Below are positions 22,634-33,424 of a stretch of DNA of 64,000 bases, in pieces (positions within the stretch are counted from its first letter, which is position 1; each line of letters starts with the position of its first letter). This stretch comes from Annulohypoxylon bovei var. microspora (Eukaryota; Ascomycota; Sordariomycetes; Xylariales; Hypoxylaceae), in the NCBI GenBank assembly GCA_022836615.1, contig MU405216.1:310001-374000 (forward strand), in the 5' to 3' direction. The translations under genes were made by a program, and so were the position numbers. The notes below the pieces were generated by a model, which was not told the DNA's origin, did not search any database, and was given only the letters and a program-made list of their open reading frames with translations.

Positions 22634-23503
22634 TCAAACACCGAGATCATACAACTCTATCATCTCCCTAATTTCCTCATCCGGTGCCATTTCAATTGCA
22701 GTCAGACCCCTATTATCTGTTTTGAACGTTTGGGCTCCAGCTCGTGATAAAAGCCCCACAATGCCCTTGTGGTTCCTCGCTGCAGCCAGGTGTAAGGGGG
22801 TGTTGCCCTCCTTGTCTTGTGCATTCACATCTGCTCCGTTTTTTAAAAGGCATTTAGCATTTGCTAAAGCAATACCTGAGATATGTATACCACGCCTCGT
22901 ATCGTAATAGTAAAGAACATTATGTAAGGGTGTCCTTCCAGTCACATCCTGAGCTGCGACATCATGGTCTCGCTGAATTAAGTACTCCAAAATCTCTACT
23001 GATGCAGGGCTACATGAAGTTGCTGCAACATGCAAGACCGTGCTCTTGACATAATCTTGGACGTTGGCATCCGCTCCCTTATCCAGAAGCCACTTCAATG
23101 CTGTGAATGCACCAGATTCTGCGGCTAGTTGGATAGGATATACGCCATTCTTGACTTGCAGGTTTATATCGGATAAGTCTGCTGTAAGTCGGTTCAAAAG
23201 TCGAGTTGAGGCGTAGGACGGCATGGTCAGGACAGCTTGATGAAATGCTCTATGCCTTCTCACGTAGCTTATTGCTTTGTCTGCATTATAACGTAGGAGA
23301 ATGTCTACATATATTTCTTTCTGTCCATATGCAGCAATATGCAGTGGTGTCATTCCGTTTATGTCTTGTGGATTTGGTGACAATCCTAATTCGAGTAAAT
23401 AGAAAAAAACGGAATCGCGCGGGTTCAGAACAGCCCAGTGTACCAGGGTACTATAGGAATGGCCATAAGGAGCCCGTATCCATTCCGGAAGTCCTTTCCC
23501 CAT
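22634..23503 (-). CDS. Ankyrin-repeat protein
   Basis: From the first ATG at 23503 the frame encodes 289 residues of near-continuous ankyrin repeats. Recognisable units: GMTPLHIAAYGQKEIYVDIL, YPIQLAAESGAFTALKWLL, STVLHVAATSCSPASVEILE, GRTPLHNVLYYY and GNTPLHLAAARNHKGIVGLL, ending IEMAPDEEIREMIELYDLGV. Ankyrin arrays mediate protein contacts and give no specific function. An upstream exon is possible: a splice-like CTAG precedes the start and an F-box or other N-terminal domain is common in fungal relatives, but none is visible. It lies in the same orientation as the hydrolase and hypothetical genes downstream. Confidence 0.82.
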   Translation of the reverse strand: MGKGLPEWIRAPYGHSYSTLVHWAVLNPRDSVFFYLLELGLSPNPQDINGMTPLHIAAYGQKEIYVDILLRYNADKAISYVRRHRAFHQAVLTMPSYASTRLLNRLTADLSDINLQVKNGVYPIQLAAESGAFTALKWLLDKGADANVQDYVKSTVLHVAATSCSPASVEILEYLIQRDHDVAAQDVTGRTPLHNVLYYYDTRRGIHISGIALANAKCLLKNGADVNAQDKEGNTPLHLAAARNHKGIVGLLSRAGAQTFKTDNRGLTAIEMAPDEEIREMIELYDLGV

Positions 23504-23696
23504 TCGCAAATTCTCGAGTACCTAGTTCTCGAACCGAGTCGACAGATCCAAACCAGCACATCTTGTCTAGTTCTGACCTTAGACATGTTTCTTTCAACGT
23601 CACTAAATAGAAGTTTATCAGTGACTGTACAGAAGAGACTGGAGCTCAGAGATAACCAGACCAAGTTGTCAATCCTGGATTAATTTGTGACTCAGT

Positions 23697-24050
23697 TTGA
23701 TCATCAAAATTGAGGCGTTGGCAGATGACTCGGAATATTCTATGCCAATTTTCGAGTATACTTTGCGAAAGGAGGTCTGGCAAATTTTCAACCAGAGGCT
23801 TCCGGCTGACGTTGAGCGACTCTCCGAATCCGCCTTAGAGAAGCTTAGTACTTGGAACATGAACGGCCGGCAGATCAAGAACGCCATGAATATGACAGCG
23901 TCATGGTGTCGAAAGACGAAGGAATGCCTCAACTTGGAGACAGTCGAGGATGTCATGAAGCTAACTTGCCCATTGGTTACTAAAGAGACCCTAACAACGG
24001 ATTTGAACGACCTCATCAGTTGGGACACGGAAGTTGAACAAACCAAATAA
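23697..24050 (+). pseudogene. C-terminal fragment of a fungal AAA-ATPase
   Basis: This frame, with no ATG at its beginning, ends with a TAA after about 117 residues. It contains LRKEVWQIFNQRLP, LSTWNMNGRQIKNAMNMTASWC and TVEDVMKLTC, which match the C-terminal lid region of large fungal AAA ATPases (the NGRQIKN sequence is distinctive). Walker A, Walker B and the upstream half are absent from the neighbouring sequence, which instead carries the divergent ankyrin gene. It is best read as a truncated remnant. It could be the last exon of a gene only if unseen exons exist, which I could not find. Confidence 0.6.
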
Positions 24051-24888
24051 CCCAAGTTCTTCACTGTCGGATAGGTTCGCTTTTCAAGGGGTCTTGTAAA
24101 GGGTTTCATGTTTGATTGTAATTTTTCCTTTTAGGGGAGGGTCATATTTGCAGCTTTCTTGTGTCTCCTACGTCTCCGGCGCCTCACGATATATGAAGGG
24201 AGATTCGATATAGTATAGAGTTAGTAGGAATTTAACTCTGTCATTCTTTGCACACTAAGTACCTAGGAGACAAAAATGTGATTTATTTAACTTATGAGAC
24301 AGCAACTTAGCTAGAGTGATGAAAGTAGGCGGAGAACCCATAATTGTTCTGACCCCTTTTTAAACGCCCCACTAAATAACGCTACGAAGCTTTGGCAATA
24401 GGTCATGACATAATTGTTTAATTATCGTGGGAAATAAAAAGAATATGAGGATCACTAAAACTCAATGTTAAGTGGTAAAATACTTCACGGGGATAATCGT
24501 ACCATTATGAGCATTACCATTTCATTCCGAGGAATATCGAAATCACTTCACCAAAGATCTCACACGACTCTCAAACTCGATAAAAAAGTATAGCTATTAG
24601 CACATGGTATCATTCTTATTATCCACTACCTAATCTCCCTAGCCTAAACCCCGAAGTGGAAGTAGCTTCGTCGTGAGCCTACTCGGCATTAGTACGTGAC
24701 ACCATCACTTGTAGCTCACGTGACCTACTTACATATGTAGGCTGAGAACCAAGTTATCGGATGTCCGCCACAATTAGAGCGAAGCCTGCAATGATCGAGT
24801 GTGTAGACGAACATTATAGCGGCCTCACCATCCCACCATCCCACCTCAGTATTTCCGAAGCACAGGCAGCAACCTCCCCCCCCTAAAA
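24051..24888. other. Intergenic AT-rich region
   Basis: I see no gene. Base composition rises abruptly in GC at about 24890 where the SF3a2 gene ends. Confidence 0.4.
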
Positions 24889-25620
24889 TCACCTGCGCCC
24901 CGGCAGCCCGGGCACGCCGACGTACCTCTCCTCGCGCTCGGTCAGGAACATGACCTGGACCCAGAACTCCTTGAGGTCGGCGTCCCACCAGGTCCAGTAG
25001 CGGTCGCCGGAGCGGTCGATCTCGCGGGCCTGGAGCTTGAAGCCGCAGGTCTCGTAGGGCTCGGCCGCCACCAGCATGTACTGGAAGGCCTTGTCGGGCG
25101 GCTCCTCCACGCGCTGCTCGAACGCGCTCATGAACCGCACCTTGGGCGTCGCCCCCGGCCCCATCTCCGGGTACTGCAGCTGGAACAGCAGCCCCTGCTG
25201 CCGGCTGACCTGGTCCCGCACCTTCGTGATCTTGTACCCCGGCCGCCCGATCTTCACCACGTTGCGCCGCACCAGAGCCGCCCCAAACCCGGCCCCCACC
25301 ACCCCCACCGGCAGCCCCGTGTTCGGGTCGATCTGGCCCTTGCCCTCCTTCTGCTCGCGCGCCGCGCGCCGCGCGAGGTTGGTCTGGTGCTTCTTGCCCT
25401 GCGTGTGCGCGAGGTACGACCCGTCGTTCTGGTGCACCGTGAGGCACAGCCGGCACTCGAACGAGCCCACGTGGTTCTTGAAGAAGTACGGGTCCTTGTC
25501 GAGATCGATGGTCTCGAGGGCGAGCTTGCGTAGTCGCTCGCGCCGGTCCGCGTTCGTCGCGCTGTGCGAGGCGACGCCGCCGCCGCCGAACTTGGAGCCC
25601 GCGCGGTTCTGGTAATCCAT
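24889..25620 (-). CDS. Splicing factor 3a subunit 2 (Prp11/SAP62)
   Basis: A single exon of 243 residues starting MDYQNRAGSKFGGGGVASHS. The matrin-type C2H2 zinc finger is ECRLCLTVHQNDGSYLAHTQ followed by GKKHQTNLARR. Then come GRPGYKITKVRD, LLFQLQYPE and the C-terminal SF3a60/SAP114-contact region PYETCGFKLQ...YWTWWD...FWVQVMF. The length matches fungal orthologues, which lack the long proline-rich tail of the human protein. It is a U2 snRNP component needed for branch-site recognition. The gene is intronless and far more GC-rich than its surroundings, with heavily C/G-biased third positions, which creates long shadow frames on both strands. Confidence 0.95.
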   Translation of the reverse strand: MDYQNRAGSKFGGGGVASHSATNADRRERLRKLALETIDLDKDPYFFKNHVGSFECRLCLTVHQNDGSYLAHTQGKKHQTNLARRAAREQKEGKGQIDPNTGLPVGVVGAGFGAALVRRNVVKIGRPGYKITKVRDQVSRQQGLLFQLQYPEMGPGATPKVRFMSAFEQRVEEPPDKAFQYMLVAAEPYETCGFKLQAREIDRSGDRYWTWWDADLKEFWVQVMFLTEREERYVGVPGLPGRR

Positions 25621-26425
25621 GTTTTCGGATTTTTCTAGCCTTTTCTTGTGGTAGGTAGTTGAATTATGGGTGTGGGGTGTTTATTTTGGCGTGATGCGAG
25701 TTCGCGGGAGGATAGAAAGGTTCTTGTTGATGTTGGATGGTGGTATGAAAAGAGAGAAATTGAAGTTTGAAGTTGCAATTGGCGTTTGTAGTAGCTTAGG
25801 AGATAAGATAACTATTTGCTGACACCTGTATGCAAGCTAGTGGCAGCTGCCAGCATTTATATGGACCTAAAATGCTTACATAATTATACATGATTAGATA
25901 ATCACTTCTACCCCTTTTAAAATAGGATTATGAGATAAATAGCACAACACTTTATAAAGATCACGATTTAGGACTGTCTAACTAATCTGTATTGCTCTAT
26001 CGTACCACGCACTAGTGGTCATCGCTCTTCCAGGACGACTTGGCATCTATGCTGCCGTCACAAGTATTCATAGCTGGTAAGTATCGTTAAGTCTGTTTCT
26101 TGTACGTCGTGTACAACGTAGCTAAAATCATTGCAAGATACAAAAAGCAAAATTGTTCTGCGGCTCTTTACAGCGGGATATGCGATCAAGCAGACTATGA
26201 TGTCCTCTTCTCAAGATGCAGCTCAATGTTCTCCATGCGAGACTACCAGGTCTCGCTCAAATGTTATGTATGTAGTGTGGCCCGGGAAATGTAGTTAAAC
26301 AATTCAGGGATGTTGGCTAGATCCGATATTGTGAAGCTTTAACTGTCTAGGCTCTAACTTTTTGAATCACAATCGGCTTTGATCTATATGGGATTGGATT
26401 CGAGGCTAGGCGAAGAAGGCGCCGG
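25621..26425. other. Intergenic region upstream of SF3a2 and downstream of cot1
   Basis: AT-rich, with no supported gene. A small plus-strand frame at 26100-26294 shows no family resemblance. Confidence 0.4.
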
Positions 26426-28513
26426 TTAACGGAAGTTATTATCAAACCGCTTAAACGTGTAGCCGATGAACGGCAAGCTCATCTCAGGAGATTCCTCGAC
26501 CTGTTTACCAGTTGCGATAGCCTGGTTCCGCAAATTGGTTGCGTTATCAGTCTGATCGATTTCATCAGTTGGGAAATACGTGGTATCGGTAGCAGATTGC
26601 AAGCGCGGTTCGAACGGAGCTCGAATACGACGAAGACTATCGAATTCGACACCACGGAAGAATGCGTGAGCCTTAATATCTTGCGCCCCACTTCGTCCAA
26701 GTCGCACCTCCGTATTGCAGATGAGACTGAAGTTGAGTTAGTAAATGCGAAGTTGATAGTGTTCGTAAACTCACCTTCGGATCAAATGTTCGGCTTCGGC
26801 CCCAAGCGTGATATCGTCGGGGAAGTAAAGTGACTGCCGCCAATTGACGATCTTCCGATACGTGTCATGACTATCCTCCGCACAGAATGGCGGCCAGCCG
26901 ACAAGGCACTCAAACATAATGGTACCCAGCGACCACCAATCGCAGTCGAACGTGTACCCGTGTCCCGTAAAGATTTCGGGCGCGATGTAATCAGGCGTGC
27001 CGACGGTAGAGTACGCCATCAATCTCCGAGACTTTCTCCAATCGTTGATCTGGGAACGGTTGCTGACCGTCAGGTTAATCTGGTCAAGAGCAACGGAGTT
27101 CCGGTCCTTAGGACGACTAGATTTGCCCTGTAGAAGCTGTTGATAATAATTGTTATCGTGGAGCTTGTGGAAACCTGTAGATAGACCAAAGTCGGTAAGC
27201 TTCACGTGTCCACCTCGGTCAAGAAGAATATTGTCGGGCTTGATGTCACTGCGTATCGGTTAGCAACTTGTAACTTAATAGCCTAGAAATTTGTAATTCG
27301 TACCGATGGATGAATCCAAGCTTATGAACTGCTTCGATGGCCAACACGATTTCTGCAATATAGAATCGTGTTATGTCCTCGGAGAAGATTTCATACTTGA
27401 TGAGCATCGTCATAAGGTCGCCACCGGGTAAGAACTCCATGAGCATGTACAAGAAGTTGGCATCTTGAAAGGTGGTGAACAGCTTAACAACCCAGGGACT
27501 GTCGGATTCGGCTAAAATGTCCCTCTCGGCTCGGACGTGGGCCAATTGATCCTTCTTGAACATTTCGGTCTTAATGAGAGACTTCATCGCATAAACCTGA
27601 CCGTCAGCTTTCTTCTGGACCAATTTGACTTCACCAAAAGCTCCCTTTCCAATGATCTTAACAGTGTTATAATTCTCTGGCTTGTCTTTAGTGCGCAAAA
27701 ACCGCAGATAACGTGCTTCTTTCTTGCCGCCATTCTGCCAGATCTGTTCTCGTCTCGATGAAGATTGATTGGGGTCCTGCAGCTTCTGTTCCATTTCGCT
27801 CTGTCTGTTTACGATTAAGTCATTAGCGCCTTTTCTAATATGCGGATGACAATAACCTGTGTTAATAGCTACTGTCGGGTATATATAATTAACGAAAAGG
27901 TCTACCTCAAGTTGCGCTCTCGAGCTCGCTTCACGCTATCTTTGAAGAAATCAGCCGCCAATTGCGAGCACTTCTTCTGATTATTGTTCGAGTTAAGACC
28001 ATATTTCTCCGGGTTTCGCTCTGGCGCGAGTTGAAAGTCGGGTTGGCGAGAGGCTGCAGTAGGCATCGGGGGGTGCTGGTAGTTATAAGCCGGTTGCTGG
28101 CCAGAAGAACCAGCGGTTCGAGGTCGCTGGCTCGAAGGACCCCGAGAACCATAAGCGTTAGCTCGCGCGGCACCTCCTAGGTTCTGGTGAGAGAACTGAT
28201 GGGCTAGGCCAACATTGGGATCATTAGTACCCGGTGTGTTGGACCTAGGCTGATAGGAAGAGCCACCTGAACCGCCAACGTAGTCGGAAGGACCTTGATA
28301 TTGGTTAGGCGCAAAGTAGTTGTTAGAAGGAGCGTAACCGCCAGCGTACTGCTGCGCAGCTTGAGCCTGTTGAGCTGCAAGGTGCTGCTGAGAAGGCGCT
28401 GGAAATACAGGCTGCGGGAAGGTCGAGGGCGTAGTAGGATATTGTCGGTCGGACGGGGCAAGCCGCTCGTTATTATTCCCGAAGTTCAGGTAGAGGCGAT
28501 TATTGGGATCCAT
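26426..28513 (-). CDS. cot1: COT1/Orb6 NDR-family Ser/Thr protein kinase
   Basis: Four exons (27906-28513, 27304-27804, 26775-27248, 26426-26726) join in phase to 627 residues. The N-terminal 200 residues are Gln/Ser/Pro-rich, followed by the Mob-binding region (LAADFFKDSVKRARERN). Kinase motifs: GKGAFGEVKLV, VYAMKSL, FIHRDIKPDNILL (across intron 2), LTDFGLSTGF, the NDR insert, then STVGTPDYIAPEIF. The tail has LIRSLICNTEVRLGR (across intron 3) and the hydrophobic phosphorylation motif FIGYTFKRFD. This is the NDR kinase that controls polar tip growth and branching in hyphae (cot-1 in Neurospora). All catalytic residues are present. Confidence 0.97.
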
Positions 28514-30365
28514 CTTGATCGCGAGTACTTCAAAATCTTGATGGTTATTTGTAGGTAAGATATTCTGGCCTTGTCAAAATCCACGGTAAACGGGGTACGA
28601 TATGGAGAGGATGTTGAAATCGTCGTATGAATATATCAGGTTCGAGCGAGACCTTGGAATTGAGGGTTGGAAGTAGATTAAGGTCGTCCTATCCAACCGA
28701 ATGTTTGATACAACAATGTCGGGTCCGAGTTTTGTTGTATCAAAGTGTCGAGGTCTTAAGTCTTAAGTCTCAAGTCTTAAGAAACTTGAAAGCGAGCGAG
28801 TGTTGACAAGGAGTAGAAATGCCCAATTAGAATTTCGGCCCGTAACGGTTTTTGGCACGCGATAATGCGCCGCCGTTACAGAGGGGGTGGGTTACTACCA
28901 CGCCTATGTTTCTTCTTTTATCTTCCTTCTTTTTGCATCGATTGTTAGATGGATAGATCAAAATAAAAACAAAATAACTTGTTTTTTATTCGACCTGGTA
29001 GAAATGGCGGTAGAAAAGTTATGAGAGGGGGAACTTTTTACAATTATATGATGGGAAGTTGTTCGATGGATCCCAACCTTCGAATGGAATAAATTGTTAC
29101 TGGTTGAGTTGATTCCCCAAACAGGGTGATAGTGGATGCGACGAAGCGGACGAAGCCCCTGAAAACACCTGTTAGCAGTCCAACCGCCTGGTGCTTCACT
29201 GGGTCTTGCTGGGGAGGGGCACTATCGGCCGCGCTATTTGACTATGTGATTAACCATCTTAGGACTAGCGTGCCAAGTCTACGGGCGCTCCCATGTTCAG
29301 GGTCAATGGTGCTTCGTTTGTTCTTTAAACCATGGCCACGTGCATAGTGATGCATTTCAGCGGGTATTTATGCAAGTAGCCGCTCAAGTCCCTGGATTGT
29401 GAGGCTATTTGCATGTTGACTGCATCTAAAACTCAAGACAAGAGCTCGATTCCGAATTATATCAGCCCATTTCTCTCCTCTTTCATATGTAACCTCGAAA
29501 TGCAGACCTACCTTAAAAAGACGACATAGACCTATTTATATCATCCATCCGTTTAGAGGTTACTTGTTACGCAAGGGTACAGTGTAACAACTACCTAAGA
29601 CGTTGATAAGTTAACTTGGGAATAACTCAATCTTTTTAACTTACATGTGACAACATCGTATCCGCAGTTGCTATATCGCTTATATGAAGCTCAGATACCA
29701 CTTTCCCCCCTTTTTACTCTTAAGCTTGATATACAACCATCTTTGAATCCATGGATTTATTTCAATTACCTAATCTGAACGAATACGGGGCGGAGAATAA
29801 AACGGTGAAGACCAAGGCCATTCGTTAAAGCTGAAGCATTGTTAAGTGCTCCATTACAGCTCAAGAAAAGTTAGTCCCTTGGAAGTTTCATTGAATTAGA
29901 CTCGCAAAGTCAATTTCGGTGATTTTCAATATCCTTCTTCTGTCATATCAACTTCCATCTTGAAGAGTTAACTCGAGCAGCTCGAGTTGGCGTCTTTAGA
30001 GTCTCATGAAAATACCCTTTAAGTACATGTATATAATTAACCATCAAGTAGAATAAGGGGATCTGATTGGCCACATATACCAGAATTGGTAAACTCAAAA
30101 GTTAGAATGTGGGGTTCATTGATAGGATCTACATAGATCCGGCCGCCAAAATTTTGTTATCGGGTGGATTAATTCGTCCCTCACCAATTGAAGATTAACG
30201 CACCTGCGAATTCCAGTGTTGCAACCAAGATTCCGTTTTGGAGTCTCTGTGAAACTGCCAACGTCCAGGTTAATCCTGTGATTTTGACGGACACGAAAAC
30301 TAGGATCCTGTGGGAGGATAGGGTTTCTATTGTCAAAGTCCTACTTTCGTACACGACTATTCAAT
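28514..30365. other. Shared upstream region of cot1 and tim54
   Basis: No gene is recognised in this 1.85 kb between divergent genes. It contains a short tandem of AAGTCTT units at about 28755-28792 and a perfect 8-bp-arm palindrome at 29970-29988 (AACTCGAG / CTCGAGTT). The small frame at 29126-29347 lacks coding character. Confidence 0.45.
28755..28792. repeat. Short imperfect tandem repeat of AAGTCTT
   Basis: Four head-to-tail copies of a TCTTAAG/AAGTCTT heptamer are visible in the cot1 upstream region. One copy has a single change (TCTCAAG). It could be a local slippage product or a regulatory array. Confidence 0.7.
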
Positions 30366-31789
30366 ATGGCAGATCCAACACCACCTTCAGTCCCAGGAGC
30401 TGCGTCTGCACCAGCTGCAGCTGTAAGTATAGAGCCGGATCATAACTGCTTGAAGCGGACGACCTATTATACTAACCTCCAATACGACAGGCAGCAAACG
30501 CAGCAAGCTCTGGGGCAACATACAAAGCTGCGGCCCCCAATCCAGCTTTTCGCATGATGGGCATTCCTGTCTTGCCCAAGAAACTCCCCTCTCGCAACTG
30601 GATGATCTTCCTCACCATCACCGGTTCCCTCTCCGCCGCCATAATATACGACAAGCGCGAGAAGAAGCGGGCAACTGCACGGTGGTCCAAAGCAGTCTCT
30701 CACCTCGGGCGCGAACCCATTTCGGACCCCACCCAAATGCCTCGAAAGTTGGCAATCTTCCTCGAAAGCCCCCCTGGCGACGGTCTCCGCGTTGCGCAGG
30801 ATCACTTTACCGAATACGTAAAACCGATACTTGCTGCGTCAGGGTTGGATTGGGAGTTTGTTCAGGGAAGAAAGCAAGGAGATATAAGAGCGGCGGTAGC
30901 CGAGAGGATACGGCGGACGAGGGAACCGGACAAGGCGGCGCAAACCAAGGACGAGATTGTGGAAGAAGTAAGGATGAAGAACGGAACACCCCAGTGGCAC
31001 GGTGCTAGAGGCGACATTGTGATCGGACGACACACCTGGAAGGAGTATGTCCGAGGTTTACATGAAGGCTGGTTAGGACCACTCACCCCACCATCAGAAC
31101 CGGAGTCAGAGCCAGTAGCGAAAAATGTTGAAGAGTCAGGAGCTTTGGAAGGAGGCGAAGGCGAAAAGCAAGAACCGAAGCCCGAAGAGAAGCCCGAACC
31201 AAAACCGGACAGACCCCCGCAACCATCTCCGTACAACACCACAAACGACTATCCCACCTCCGCCCTACCAATGCTCATCCCTGCCGAGTTCTCACCGTCA
31301 TCACCCATAGAATTTCCCCACATTCTCGGCTTCTCTGCTACCTTCATCCGATTACGACGATTCTTCAACCGCCGGTATCTCGCCGACGACATAGGTCGTG
31401 AAGTTGCAGCAGTCTGTCTCGCAGCGGCACGCGAATACCGCGAAGACGCGGATTTAACACGAGCGGAGCAACAAACCGCTCTCGAGCACGAGGAGAAGGA
31501 CTGGGTCAAGTCGGTATGGAAGGAGGACGAAAAGCCCAAGGAAGGCGAGAAGGACACTGCCACCGTTACAGTACCCTCGGAGAAGATATGGGCGAGTCCG
31601 GTGGTCCTAGATCCTCGAATAGCGATGCGCATGCGACGCTTCGAGATCCAACCCGAGGAAGTAGCTCGCGCCAAAGAGATAGTCGTCCCGGAAGAGGACA
31701 TCGAGGGTTGGATCAAGGGCAGCCTCCGAAGCCTCTACCGTTGGACTATGTCGAAACCTGAGCCCAATCCTTCCTGGCCTGACGAATGA
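30366..31789 (+). CDS. tim54: Mitochondrial inner-membrane translocase subunit Tim54
   Basis: Two exons (30366-30422, 30491-31789) join in phase 0 to 451 residues. The Ala/Pro-rich start MADPTPPSVPGAASAPAAA is followed by NPAFRMMGIPVLPKKLPSRN, then a single transmembrane span (WMIFLTITGSLSAAIIY) and RREKKRAT-like basic residues. The large intermembrane-space domain shows RKLAIFLESPPGDGL and YVKPILAASGLDWEFVQG, with an acidic Pro/Glu/Lys-rich linker and the C-terminal LGFSATFIRLRRFFNRR and SLYRW. This matches fungal Tim54, part of the TIM22 carrier-import complex. Length is typical. Starting at the ATG at 30554 would omit the N-terminus supported by splice signals. Confidence 0.94.
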
Positions 31790-32453
31790 TCGCTGGCCAC
31801 CTAGGTAATCTTATGACCAAGATCACCCAAGGTCCGAATGTAAAGTGTAATATTATGCTTAGAAGGATACCACGTCGCATTTACGGCTGGCATACAAGAT
31901 ATGCCTGTACAACACATCAAAACGCATTGGGTCTATAGAGTGTTAGTACATGGGAAGCAGGTGACGACACTGGATATGTATGATGTTGAATTACGAGGTT
32001 ATTGAGATGATGACCTCGTGATTATGTCCACAAATAATTAATCACAACTCTACGTTCAGAGCATGACTCCTGAGTTGATATTCTTGTCTGCCCACTGCTA
32101 TATTTCGAGAAATGTGGCCCCTTACTTCGTTCAACTTTACCTCAGGGTAAATTGTAGAGCCTGCTAGCTACACAGATCCCCAGATTAGACTTGCACTATC
32201 AAGAAATCAGAGAAAGGGGTTCAAAGACGACGGAACTTACTCAATATTCTGATATCATGTAGCATCATCATGGTTGTGAATAGCCTCTTCAACTCCACGT
32301 ACTCCCAACCTGATAACTGTTCTCGTGGGATGTTATGCTAGCTCATAGCTCGAAACGTCGAGTAAGAAGACTAAAGCTTTGAAGAAGGTCTCGGCAAGTG
32401 GTAAACCGGCCTACTAGATATAAAACTTAAATCTTGGTTTGGGCCAATGTGAA
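31790..32453. other. 3' region between convergent tim54 and the Fyv6-domain gene
   Basis: No gene or structured element is seen here. Confidence 0.4.
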
Positions 32454-33424
32454 TCAATCGTCGTCGTCGTCGTCGTCGGAACCATAGTCCACTAAACCCA
32501 AGCTAGGTTTAGCTTTCTCCTGAGCTGCTTTCGGTGCCGGGGGTTTAGCCTGATCAGCCGTCGTCGAGGACTTCGCATCGGAACCTGTCTTCGTAGTCGG
32601 CGTAGTCTTCGCCTTCCCTTCTCCCCGCTTCGCTTCTACCGCGGCCGCCCCAGTCTCCTTCTCATGTACACTAGTCCTCCTCTTCACGCCCTTGACAATA
32701 CTCTTGCTCTCCTTATCCCTCTTCCGCTTCTTCCCCACCCCACCCCAGCCAACGGGATCCTCAACACCGTCATCTCCATTCCTACCGCTCTCCGCAGCAT
32801 CCTCGCCGTCGTCGGCATCAGCAGGGCCAGCAACGCCCTTCTTCTGGGCCTCCCTGAACCTCGCCAACCGCTCCTCCGTCTCGCGCTTGACTTTCTCTTC
32901 CTCCTCCCTCCGCTTCTCCTGCATGTCGTCTAGGAACTCGATCTCGTCGTCGTCCAGCGCGCGGAACTGGTTGCGGATGCGGTTTTGCTCTTCGAAGGCC
33001 GCTTGCTTGGCCGCTGTTCGGGAGTCGCGTCAGCACTCCTATTCTCTCTACACTCCACTCCACTTTCCCACCCAAGTACCCAGCTACCCCAAACAAACCC
33101 CCCAGAAAACGCGCGTCAAAGTCAAGGAACAAGCCCTCACTCACCCTTATTAGCCTGCAGCACCTCGAACAAGCTCCTCTCGGCCCCCGCGCCGCCCTCG
33201 ACCTGCGCGCGCCGCGCCTCCTCGCGGCGGCGGCGGTCGGCCTCCAACTCGCGCTGCACGGCCTCCCACTCCGTGTTGTTATTCTTCTTCTTCTCTGGCT
33301 CTGCGTCCCATTGCGCAGCCTCCGGTTTCGCTATCGGGGGCGCGGGCTGCTGGGGCGGAGCCGGGTTGCGGTCGATCTGGCCGTCGCCGGCGATCGTGCC
33401 GCCGGAGACGAAGCGCGAGGTCAT
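32454..33424 (-). CDS. FAM192A/Fyv6-domain nuclear protein
   Basis: Two exons (33145-33424, 32454-33013) join in phase to 279 residues. It starts MTSRFVSGGTIAGDG. The conserved FAM192A/Fyv6 N-terminal domain covers about residues 1-125, with RSLFEVLQANK, NQFRALDDDEIEFLDDM and a charged coiled helix (EEEEKVKRETEERLARFREA). The rest is low-complexity, with a basic KKRKRDKESK nuclear-localisation type sequence and an acidic tail ending LGLVDYGSDDDDDDD. Human FAM192A/PIP30 binds the proteasome activator PA28-gamma; yeast Fyv6 acts in second-step splicing. Which role applies here is not decided by sequence. Confidence 0.9.

Noticed and set aside
24725..25456. Minus-strand 243-codon frame rich in Ala, Gly, Arg and Pro
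   Set aside because: It is the SF3a2 gene read in a wrong frame.
25076..25615. Plus-strand 179-codon frame
   Set aside because: Antisense shadow created by the GC-biased SF3a2 coding sequence; no family resemblance.
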